Below, piece after piece: positions 43,841 to 54,474 of a stretch of 64,000 nucleotides of DNA. Positions within the stretch are counted from its first letter, which is position 1. Each line of letters begins with the position of its first letter. The position numbers and the translations under genes were made by a program. The notes beneath the pieces are model-generated. The model ran no database searches. It saw nothing but the letters and a program-made list of their open reading frames with translations, and was not told the DNA's origin. Source of the stretch: Gentiana macrophylla (Eukaryota; Streptophyta; Magnoliopsida; Gentianales; Gentianaceae); contig CM047813.1 of assembly GCA_026214975.1 (NCBI GenBank), forward strand, positions 29,724,589 to 29,788,588, read 5' to 3'.

Positions 43841-44793
43841 TGGTGTCTGGGTATGTTTTTATGCTATATCCTTTGACATATGAGTGAATGTTAAATTTCT
43901 GCGAAATTTAAAATTTTTTGTAAATCTCGAGCATGTGATTGAAACTAAATGCTTGCTAGTTGTAGTTTTCTAACGATGATAGTATGTGACTTAGTGAGAT
44001 AATTATAGCATGTCTTTACTTTTATGGAGATAGTGTTCATTTTTCACTCACGAAAGCCTTTGATATTGAAGCAAGGTTTTTGAACTATATCCTTTCATTA
44101 TTTTGATGAGTATCTTAAGAAGGTCGAGATGGTAACACACGAGTTAGACCGTGTCTTCGTGAATATCATGAAGTTTGAATGTGATAAGTGAGATGTAACT
44201 TATGTCCGAAACAAATGAATAAGTAGTGAATCATAATAAATCGTTTGTCGAAAGTTGGTTAATGATTTGAGTGAGGTAGGGTATACCACGTATGTCTATA
44301 CCACTATGATGACCAATAGCTCACGACGATCGGTTTATAGCTACCTTATGATTTAAGTAGGTAGGGATTATCTTGAAATGTCCTACTCTACTATGATGGG
44401 TAAGAGCTTATTCGATATCGTTGAATTTGAAAATGTTGAAAAATGATGAATAAGAATAAAAATAGAGTGAAGTCTTTGTTATCATGGATCTTATACCCAG
44501 TAGAACCGCATGATATCTTTGTAGGGATTATCCTATTGAGTGCGTGGGAAGGCTTAGTGTGAAGCTATTCTTGTCATGTACTAGGATAGTCATTGAAATT
44601 TTTGAGAGGATATTCCTTTGAAAGTCTTGTTAAATTTGAGAAGGGCTTGTCACACATTCACTGAATCTATCTCTGTGATGGTATTGTTGGCTATAGTTGT
44701 TGTATCTTTTGTTACGTGAGTTAGAGATCTATGTGGAGTGTATGAAAGTTGAGCTATAGTTTTGATTGTTTTGTCCGGGACGAACAAAAGTTC
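43841..44793 (+). other. Non-coding region between two polypurine tracts
   Basis: 953 bp without an open frame worth noting. Repeated GATGAATAAG, TGATGAxxAATAG and GGTAGGGxTTATCTT-type motifs give it a loosely repetitive character. It is bracketed by identical purine tracts. Confidence 0.6.
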
Positions 44794-44806
44794 AAGTGTG
44801 GGGGAG
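44794..44806 (+). other. Polypurine tract before the 3' LTR
   Basis: AAGTGTGGGGGAG lies one base from the LTR start at 44808 and is the plus-strand primer site. Confidence 0.85.
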
Positions 44807-44807
44807 T

Positions 44808-46339
44808 TGTTCTCGGTGAAATTTATGGTTTTTATCGCATTATTAGAGAACAATATCTTTCGTATTTTAGTAATTTTTAGAAAATTATATGTTTAAGGCG
44901 TGAATGTGAATAATGGGGTTAGAAGTGTCAAAAGTGTAATTTGGGCGCTTTTATGTGTTAAATTTATTGAATTATTATTATTTGGGGATGACTACATGTT
45001 TTCCATGTTTTATCTATTATGTAGGTGCTTAATTTCGAGTGCATAAAGAGGATAAATGAGGCTCAATTCGAATTACAAGAGATAAATATGGAATTGGCTT
45101 GAAGAAGAATGGATAACTATGAAGAAATCCGATCCTCAGCATATTGGACGGGCGTCCCACCGATCGAGCAGCGTCCAGAGTGAATCAAGCGTCCATGAAG
45201 CGTCGAGTCATCATATTTACATCTGAGTCTCTCCAGACGTAATCGAACGAGCGTCAACCCCTCGCTCGGCCCGACTCGAATAAGTTTTGCACTTTGGTGG
45301 CGTCCACCCCTTTGGGCGGGCGTCCGAGTGCCGTTTTGACCTAGCCGCCTCGAAATTCTATAAATAGGCGTGTTATTTCAACCCTAACGGACACACCATC
45401 TGACGCGTATTCCACCCTTGGAGGAGCCGCACCAAACCTACAGAATTATGAGTTTCTTCCACTTCAACCATATCTTGGATCATCGCAAGCATGCAAGGCT
45501 AAGCACATCAGCGGTGAGAGCACGGGATGAAACCACATCAACGTCATCACAACCATGATTAGTTAGTTTTATTTTTATTTATGATTCGAGCATCGTTTTA
45601 TTTATCGATTGATTTTGGATTGATTGCTAAGCGTTTTATTAGATAGGAATGTCAATGAAACCATATGTTGCTTTGAATTTATATGGAAATATGATTCAAT
45701 AGTAGAGTTTTTCAATCGATACGATTAATGTTATTTTGAGGAATCATGTGATGTTAATTGGGTTGTTTAATTTGGAAACGAGTTAATGATCTTGTGTTGA
45801 ACGTGAAATTGTTTTGCTTGGAAAAGGAAACAAGAACCCTAGAATTCGATTTAAAGGAATTTAGTCGAATTGTGATTGATCATACCAATAAATCGTGTTT
45901 AGATCATAAGAATGGTTGTGTGATGGTTGTGTGGTGTATCCTTGTTGTTTTACCGTCCTTTTAAGTATCTGGTAAACAAATTAGTTCGTATTGATTGTTA
46001 TTATTACGTTTAGTTACTTCGGGATTTTAGTGTGTTTCTCGCATATTTTCGGCTTCAAAGATTTACTTGGGCGCTCGTCCAGAGTCGTGACGCTTCGTCG
46101 ATTCTAAGTTCTTTTTTCTATTTTCTGTGATTTTACCCACTGTTCTTCGTTTTTTTTACATTGTAGATAGTATAAACCTTAGTTTTAAGTAATAGTTCGT
46201 GACATAACCGACTTAGGAGTTATATCTTAATCTGATAACTTTACGATTCCCTTAGGACGACTCGGCAACATCCTTTACTACGTACCTTATACTTGGGGTG
46301 TTCCGATAATATAAATTTAAAACACGTTTTTAACGAACA
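44808..46339 (+). repeat. 3' LTR of the Gypsy element
   Basis: 1532 bp, same ends as the 5' LTR. Long stretches in the AT-rich half are identical, while 45130-45370 and 46020-46110 differ from the 5' copy by clustered small indels near CG dinucleotides. Confidence 0.95.
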
Positions 46340-46344
46340 CACAC

Positions 46345-46735
46345 ACACACACAAAAGATAAATTAGAATTTAGCATTTGTTTTCAATTCAATCAGAGAAG
46401 TCAAATGGACGGAGTTACAAGACACACACACACAAAAAAGGCTCGATATATCTCAAACTGCAACCAACTCACACTGCTAAACAGTGTCCGGAAGAGCCAT
46501 TCTCGCATAACCAAACACATCAGTCGAAAGTATTTAAGGACATCAGTCAAATGATGAAATAAGGGGTCTGCCACCTATACACGTTTACAATGCTTTAGTA
46601 GAACAGAGCTTTCGGATTCGCCTGTCATGGTTGAGCATGGCACTAACACTCTCAACTATCAATATAATCTGCAACCCCACATGGAAGGAGCCAAGAATAA
46701 GTACACTTGTAATACATACAAAACAAGGGGGAATG
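46345..46735. other. Intergenic with CA microsatellites
   Basis: (CA)n at 46338-46353 and 46421-46433. The first is partly the Gypsy target site. No gene supported. Confidence 0.5.
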
Positions 46736-47113
46736 AGGGAGAAGGACAAAAATATTTCATCAATTAAGTAGAAGGACAGTCTTTTGAAACTTTTGCATAA
46801 AGGACAAAACTATTTATCCACTATCGAAATTCACTTGTGTTCGAAATTCATTGCTTTTAAATTCATCATCGAAATTCACCGATTTTCAAAATTCATTGTC
46901 GGGATTCACCGATTTTCGGGATTCATTGTCAAAATTCACTATCGAAATTCATTTTCTGATTCACTTAGGGGATTCACTAGGAGATTCGATTTTTCCAGGA
47001 TTAATTGATTTTTGTCGCTTATCTTTATAAAATTATGCAGTTGTCCTTCTCCCTATAAAAAATATGTAGTTGTCCTGTTGCTTAATAATATTTCAGATTG
47101 TGTCCTTATCCCT
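46736..47113. mobile_element. Small inverted-repeat element, about 378 bp, with internal minisatellite
   Basis: The left end AGGGAGAAGGACA (46736-46748) and the right end, reverse complemented, AGGGATAAGGACA are inverted. Similarity continues inward for about 45 bp (ATTTCA..AATTAAG..AGGACA). The interior (46825-46990) is a decayed minisatellite of CGAAATTCACCGATTTTC-type units. TAAGGACACAAT and the following GAAATA also occur at the end of the 12-18 kb unit, so the two may share a transposon family. No target duplication was found. Confidence 0.6.
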
Positions 47114-47380
47114 AATTTTCCACGAAAACAAACACAAAAAGTGACGAGGCAGTTTAACGCTGCTGCATGATGCAGTTTATAGCAAAAAGAAAGGGGTTTT
47201 GGAGTTTAAAAAAAAAATCACGTTCAAGTATCCAGTCTAGGCATGCAGGGCCTAGGCGCCTTGTCATTTAGACCTACTACATGCAGTCTCACTCTGTTTC
47301 TATAACAAAGTGTTCTGCAACTTGAACTATGATCTTGGATCACAAGCAACAGATTTCACCATTGCACCAAGGATTCTCCT

Positions 47381-50300
47381 TCATGTCAAGGTACTAATTA
47401 CGTCCAAAATTATTGTCATGTCAGCCGCAAGACTATTATGCTTCTAGCTTAAGGGCATTTCCCGAAACCAACCTCCATGATTATAGTACGACCATGATGA
47501 TAGAAACATTAATGCTTATTTTATTAACAAAAACAATAGATATTTATAATTAAAAATTACAATGACCTGAAAACAAGCATACGCCATTCCTGTTGCAAAG
47601 TAAAAGTTTGCATTACCAGTTCCCTGCAGGTTCCAAAATTAGAACTTACAATCGATGGGTCAGGAAGAAAACACACTTAAAAACTGCTACAATTCAGAAG
47701 GAAAAAAAAATATAGGATATTGAACAAGAATGTATATGCACATGAAGATAGTACATACTCTCCATATCCAAAGATTGTGCATCACAGGACTAAGTAGTGA
47801 TACCCCCACATATCCACAGAAAATAAAGAATGAAAACTGCATCCCTGTATAGAAAACAAATGTTATACAACACCAACTAATTGAAGATCAAATGGTAAGT
47901 TGATGTGTCCTGGGTGTTACCAGCTAATTCCGTGGCAAATAACGACATCAAACCCAAATACAAAGCTGAATCAGCAACCTGTACATGTTGGCAGCCAGTG
48001 GACATTAGTCAAGAAATGACCATATAACCCAACGCGATATTCAAAATTGACAGCATAAACAACAATCAATATCTCGTATGCATATAGATGCACACAAAGA
48101 AAAAACTTATTAAGGAAAACTAGATATTTGTTTGGAAGTCAGCCAGTTCACTTCCCACAAACGAATGAAGAACTCACCGAAGGATATGATTTAAGAAGAG
48201 AAGAGATTGCTATGTACACAAAGGCCAGAAAGCAAGGCCGGTGACGTAACCGTATAGCTAATGGCGTTATCATGAATAAGAAGCTCGCATGAAAAGCTAT
48301 AAGGAAGAAATCTCTGAAGAAATCAAAAACTTCTGCAAAGAAGTACCTGTCACAAAATTGCAATATCAATTCGACTATTTTCCTCACCGATCAATAACTA
48401 AATGCTTCACAAAGAGAATGCAGTAACACTTAGCATACCATAATACACCTATATTTGGGGATAAATCTTTTATAGTAATGATGAATCCATAAGTCCTGCA
48501 AAACAGTCGAACTCATACGTAAAAATATAGTTTCATGCAGGGAATATTAAAAGAAGTTACTTCGCCTAAGTTAAGCTTCATCTTTCTTTTCTCTTTATTC
48601 CAAAGAATATCTGAATATTAACATCCAAGCAATAGACTGCCCTTTATAAAAAGAAAATAATGTAGTCATAAATCATATACATTTCCAGTGCACAAAAATC
48701 TATGCAAAATGATACCACAAACCTGAAATGTCTTTAAGATGTCGGAAAGAATTCAGATCAAAAAAGGGTACAGTTAAACTCAAATAGAGTGATACCTTTC
48801 AAACATCTCCAAAAGATTGCCGCACTCTTTCAAAGAAATACTGCAGAGAACCAATATGTAACATGTCCATAATGCAACCCAAAAAGAGAATAACAATACA
48901 GGTCGCAGACAAAAAGAAAATGATTGTGTCCCATATTCCTTATGCTTATCAAAACCATCGCTTGCGTTGTCACTTCCATCTTTCAAAGAACGTCTTTGCA
49001 GAAATAATTTCTTTGGTGGTGCATCAAGGCCATATCCTAGTAGAAGAATTATCTGTAATAAAATAGCAATGTGAAGAAAACCTTTAGAGAATCAACCAAA
49101 CTTCTTCACTTTTATAAAGAAGAGAATCTTGGCTGCAGGAAACATTTAAAGGACAGTACCGGTATACTTAGACATGCTGGATATAATGACAAATGAGTTG
49201 CAAGAACACAGCCAAAAGCAGCTAATGATGGAATTCCTACATATAACAAAAGCAAACTGATGAGTCGAATGTAGAATTGCATGAGCAATAACACCACGAT
49301 TTGGACCAATTAGCACCAGCCTTATATTAGTCATATAAGTACGAGTATAAGCTTAAATTAAATATAGCTTGACGTAGCATATAAACGTGAATATAAACTT
49401 ATTATAAAATCCTGATGCAAAGGAAGGGGGGGTGCACCCCAAAATGGAATCTTTAGGAAAGAAAAAACTAGCAATAACGGTCAGGCTTACTTAAGATGTA
49501 ATGTATGTCATACACGCCCTCATTTTCATAGATGTCTCACGTCTCCCACTCAGTCCTTATGCAATATGATAATAGAACACTGTTCTCATTCTAATCATAT
49601 ACATAATTTTTGAATCTTTTATGACCTGTCTGTACGACTGCAGAATATCTGACAGCTAAACTGTATAAGTAGAAATTTGACAACAAAATTCCAGCCCCTT
49701 TTAACTTGGACCAAACAAAATTTTGCATCAGAAATGCATTCACCAGAAGAACTTACTCCAACAAAATAGATCAAGGCTTGTTCCCTCTCCAAAATTATTT
49801 AATGAGTACAATCCAAAATTTTAATACAATAAAGATTCAATCCTACTAAACGTCAGTACTACTGGTTCATCATCAAAAAACCTATAAATTCAAAACAAGG
49901 ACACGGGAACAATGTTCGTTGATTAGCATCTATGTGGAGGGAAGTCTCCACTGACTGTCCTATTAATGAATTGAAGAAGCATTCATATATACAAGTTTTT
50001 TTAAAGTGGCCGAATTTTCACATCTGAATCCGCTACTATATGAATTGTGTGTCCTAGGTCAGGTCAGGTATAACTCACTAAGCAGTAAGTTGATCATCAC
50101 ATTCATAAGAAATAAGATTATAAAAATTTCATACACTACAAAGAAAACAACTCACCTTTACAGGCTCCATATAGAGACAAAATAACAAACAGGTTCTCAA
50201 CCGGTGATGTATTATAACCTACACATGTTACAATAGTGAATGGATTCCATAAGTACACAACAGCAGCTATATCCCCTGATTGTAGAATATCTGCAAAAGA

Positions 50301-51611
50301 CAGAAAGACAACCAATTTTGTTCCAGCAATATATGGAAAGAATATCGAATCTTTGTCTATGTATTCCAGTCGGATAGGAAGAAGAGATGTACCGGTATTC
50401 TTTTACCTTCCTGATTGACTTTGCCAAGTTGTAGTGCCTGAAGGTTCTGACAACATGCTTTCTGAAGAGAATGACCGATTTCTCGAATCAGCATTGCAGA
50501 GAAAAAATCTGCAATCACAAATACCAAACTACATCCAAAATGTAATGAATATGGTTAATGTAATTCAGTGGTAAGGGAAAAAAACAGCGTTGGCACTAAG
50601 AACTATCAATTAAAACAATACAGCCGGCAGCTGCCAGGCTTACACATCAGAAAGAAGCAACTGTTGAATTAAACAGCAGGCAACTGAAACTTAGTGAAAA
50701 CTTTGAACATCTTTTGCTTATCAACATTTCTATCCCGTAAGCTAGCATACATTGGCTCTCATTTAGAAGAGAAACACGCAAGAAAATAATTTAGCAGACT
50801 ATTTTCTTACACAAGGCTATCACAGATAATTTCATCAAATAACCAATGCAACTGCCTGAAGCAGCCCTACTACATTTCTATGAGTATATGCACATAAAAA
50901 AGATGAACGAAAAAAGATGTACCTGCACAAAAGATGATCAGGATGCCCTTGGATTCTACAAACCATACACCAAGTCAATAATTATACGATAATACCCTTC
51001 CCTTCAACACATGCGGGTGTAAACACCAAAAAAGAACAGTTGACTGTGACATAATAGTATAATACCTCTTCACGGTAAGAGGTCCAAGTATGGAGAGTAG
51101 AAGTGGAGATCCATGATACATCGAACCTTCATTATGGCCGCCCAATAAAATTCAAAAGAAATAAACTATCGTCAAATTAAAGTTTTGAAACACTACTCGC
51201 AAGAAAAGTCGAAAATTAAAACAAAAGCTTCACCGTAAACGCAAATCAAGTTCATGTTAAGTGCAACTAACCAGAATATGGCGACAGCGACAACTGTTTC
51301 AACCAGTAACCCTCCGCCACTGAAATGAATCAGAACAGACAGATAAATAGGCATGTTAGCTTCATAGAAACTAAAGACTGACAATTATGAAGCTTTTCTC
51401 GCCATATCAAAATTAGCATATAATAGATACGGAGAGACGAGAGGTGTATACGGCGGCGGAGACTGGTGAGAGGCGTGGACACTTCAGGCCGGGAAGCTAA
51501 ATTGAGGTTTTTAGGGAAATAAATGAGAATTAATCTGAGTATTACTGAGGCAACAGCCCATTTCCAGAAGCCGGAACCCTTCTTTATCTTATGCTTAGAA
51601 GTTTCCTCCAT
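47381..51611 (-). CDS. PIGU: GPI transamidase subunit PIG-U (14 exons)
   Basis: Exons (5' to 3' on minus): 51611-51452, 51319-51272, 51126-51066, 50955-50923, 50528-50407, 50290-50156, 49236-49160, 49052-48796, 48495-48439, 48346-48178, 47978-47921, 47844-47759, 47623-47567, 47443-47381. All introns are GT-AG and phases join to 460 codons plus TGA. PIG-U is a multi-pass ER membrane subunit of the complex that attaches GPI anchors to proteins. Diagnostic segments: RPEVSTPLTSLRR, LAEGYWLKQ, YHGSPLLLS, FVIADFFSAMLIR, ATHLSLYP, DLSPNIGVLW, YFFAEVFDFFRDFFL and PLAIRLRHRPCF. The ATG at 51611 is chosen because MEETSK leads straight into the conserved first helix. The last exon (21 codons) is the least certain and seems short. 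Confidence 0.93.
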
Positions 51612-52483
51612 TGATGGAGCTAAAGATCTGGGCAGCAAAGGTAGCGATATCGCATTAAAGAAATGATAACCGCCGGAAAAACTGGATTTCAGGCGTCAAA
51701 CAGACCACAACCGCGCAGCGGAGCTGAAGCTTGCATTTTACGGCAGCTGGGCTTCGAGCATAGATTGTGAAAGGTGCAACAAACAAAAACGACGTCGTTT
51801 GCTCTATTTTTTTTTTTTTCGCAAATGATCAATACGACTTTGACCTCTTTAAATAAATGACACGTCATGAAAAGTTTTATTGTCGTAGAATTTTATGTGA
51901 AAGTGGTTGTGGTTATAGAATTACAATGAAAGAATAATGGTCTATTCCCCAAGCCGAACTCCGATCAGGTCAGTTAGTCCCGGATACCGAAAGCTTTTAG
52001 CAAGGAAATAATGGCATGTTCACATGTTGTGTCTCAACTTGTCGTGCTCTAACACTACTTTGTTATATTCTTGTTAAAATTAAAGCTCATCTTGTGTTAG
52101 ACGTTTTTACATCATTGGTCTTTCCGGGCAAGGTCCGAAAACGGTGAGCATACGTTTAGACATGTTTTTAGCCACAACTGATTAGGTTACGTTGTTTCCT
52201 TGACATAATCACCTGTCACCATCCCAGTCGGATCACCTACCTGCTTTGGTACCACAATTGTTTGAAAGGATATCTACCTATTATATGAAATTAGAGACAT
52301 GTCCGTAGATATGATCCGTTTTGGATCCTATTATGACCAATTTGAATCGGTTCTGGAAAGCAAGTGGCCTAATCTTGTCAATTGCACACCACAACAACTC
52401 AATTCTATGGTAATCATTGTCAGAGCAGAACTTTGATTTTGGTCTGAAGGTAAACATGGCTAAGGCAAAGATGAATCCCCTAA
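51612..52483. other. Upstream region of PIGU
   Basis: AACGACGTCGTT, a perfect palindrome, lies at about 51789-51800, some 180 bp upstream of the PIGU start codon and possibly in its promoter. A T-run follows. The remainder (51830-52480) shows no gene or repeat ends. Confidence 0.4.
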
Positions 52484-52985
52484 GGGCAGGTCCAGTGGGA
52501 TGGTATCAAAACAAAATTTGATACCTAAGTGAAGATATTAGCATCTCCAATGAAAAAAGAAAATGTATCAAATTTTGAGGAGATACCGGTTGAGGTCTCA
52601 AATCAGAGACCAAGGCAAATACCTCCTCCAACCTCTCGCGCGCACGGGTGAGCTTTCTTTTTGCAAAAATACAAAAGCTGAGCTACCAATTCAGTAGTCA
52701 CGTGGGCATGTTGCAAAAAGTATAAACAGAATATCACACTTTATTCTCTTCTCAACAAAAATTAATAAAATAATAAAATCCTGTAGAACTAAAATAATAG
52801 AAAAAGAAAAAGAAAAAAAAAAAAGGAGGTAGTAAATTATTGTTGGATAGAATAATACGAATGCAAGTTCAATTCTATATATACCAACTCAATTCACTCG
52901 TTCTCCACCAATTCTTCATCACACTTTTCTTTCTACTTTTTTTCTTTCTCATTGTGTACATTTTAATTACTTTAGCTCTTTCAAA

Positions 52986-53340
52986 ATGTCATCAAAACGA
53001 AGACCCGAGGTTGGAAAGTTGGTGAAGACGAGGCCCTTTGCCGAGCAAGGTTAATGATCGCAGGCGACCCCGAGACCAGGATTAACCAAAAAGAAACAAC
53101 AATGTGGGCTAAAATTCAAGAATAATTCGAATTGAATCGACCGACCAAAGGAATTTACAGGGACACAAAAAGTTGCTTTCTACACGCTGGAAAAAAATCA
53201 ATAAAGAGTGCATGGCCTATGGTGCCGCTTTCAGGAGAGCTGAAATTGCTCGATCAAGCGGAGGAAACCACACGGATGTGGTAACAATTCTATCCATTAA
53301 CGTACATCAATTTTTTTTAGGGACGTACATGATTTTGAAG

Positions 53341-53415
<75 letters not shown>

Positions 53416-54082
53416 TACTTGTTTATACTCATGTTCCAATAAAGATTTTAAAAAAAAAATTACATTTGATTTTTGTTTTTTTTTTGGTTAACTAATTATT
53501 ATTTTGTTCATTTTAGGCACTTTTAGCAGATTCATATTTCCACTCGGATACTAATAAGCCTTTTAAGCTCCATCATTGTTGGGCTCTATTGAAACATGAG
53601 CCAAAATATCAAAATCCTCCAGAAAGTGGAGGTCTAGTGAATCTTGAGAATGACGACACACCTATACCTAAAAGCGGACCTAGCTCATCGACTAGGCCAA
53701 TTGGAACGAAATAAAAAAACACACACCAAACACATCGGATTTTGCCAAAAAAATGGAGGAATATATGGTCTACGCAAAAGCTAGAGATGCTCAAGATGCA
53801 ATTAATAGGGAATAAGAGTTGGCGTTAGCCCAAGTTGCCGAGCAACATGCTGAAGCTGATAGAAAATATGCCGAAGATATGCGTACGATGCAGGTGGATC
53901 CAAACATATTCACCCCAAAGAAGAAAAAAATTTGGGAAACAAAACAAAAAATTATAATGGATCGTGAAATGGCCGACGCATGCCCAACTCCACCACCTCC
54001 GACGAATTCGAGCACGGCTAGGAATCTATTTCCGTCGCCTAACGAGACCGATTGGCTAAATTGTGACTTGAATCATCCTTGA
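52986..54082 (+). pseudogene. Harbinger ORF1 (Myb-like / NAM-associated protein)
   Basis: Exon 1 reads WKVGEDEALCRARLMIAGDP, ETRINQKETTMWAKIQE, a stop, FELNRPTKGIYRDTKS, and after a slip STRWKKINKECMAYGAAFRR: a trihelix/Myb-like DNA-binding domain. An intron of about 230 bp with GT at 53283 and AG near 53516 holds an (AT)n tract. Exon 2 reads ADSYFHSDTNKPFKLHHCWA, LLKHEPKYQNPPESGG, then a coiled-coil-like EEYMVYAKARDAQDAINRE, stop, ELALAQVAEQHAEADRKYAE, ending at 54082. In PIF/Harbinger elements ORF1 helps transport and dock the transposase. Two stops and at least two slips disable it. Confidence 0.85.
53347..53411. repeat. (AT)n microsatellite in the ORF1 intron
   Basis: About 32 uninterrupted AT/TA repeats; likely highly variable in length between individuals. 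Confidence 0.95.
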
Positions 54083-54474
54083 ATAATGAAGCTTGGAGTG
54101 CGCGTTTAGTTTTACTTTCAACGGGTTGTTTGGTTTTAATTTTAGTTGCGTGTTCACTTTCTTTTTTCGTTGTAATCTGTGTTCACTTTCAATAATGTGT
54201 ATTTGTGTCATGAAATAAATGTTGTTTGTGTTTTGTTATGGATCTAGTAATTAAGTGGTTTTAAAAAAAAAGAAGTTATTAAGTGGTTACGGATACGATT
54301 ATAATTGGAAAAATAATATGAAAATAAAAATAAAACACAAACAAAACAATACATTAATTGAAAAATCCATAAATAGTGGAACAACGAAATAAAAGAAAAA
54401 GAAACACAAACACAACAACATATTGTGGCATACAAGATAAGAAATTCGCCAATTATTGAAACCACTCTTCCTCT
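54083..54474. other. Shared 3' region of the convergent Harbinger genes
   Basis: Non-coding DNA between the ORF1 stop (54082) and the transposase stop (54475). AATAATG and AATAAATG motifs near 54195 and 54220 could serve polyadenylation of ORF1. Confidence 0.5.

Larger units (their letters stand above)
35254..46339 (+). mobile_element. Complete Gypsy element, Athila/Tat lineage, 11.1 kb, TSD CACAC
   Basis: Two direct LTRs (35254-36772 and 44808-46339) begin TGTTCTCGGTG and end TTTTAACGAACA. The 5-bp CACAC lies immediately outside both (35249-35253 and 46340-46344). A tRNA-Asp-type primer-binding site, gag, protease, reverse transcriptase, RNase H, integrase and a polypurine tract occur in Gypsy order. 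Long LTRs, the GGCGCCGTTGC primer site and the protease/RT sequence fit the non-chromodomain Athila/Tat group. Coding regions contain many one- or two-base slips. The target lay at a CA-rich site. Confidence 0.95.

Noticed and set aside
51612..51638. N-terminal extension of PIG-U to a TTG at 51638
   Set aside because: The extension starts at a non-ATG codon; MEETSK at 51611 is the first in-frame ATG.
53173..53442. Open frame running through an (AT)n tract (Tyr-Ile repeats)
   Set aside because: The Tyr-Ile part is intron microsatellite sequence of the Harbinger ORF1, not coding.
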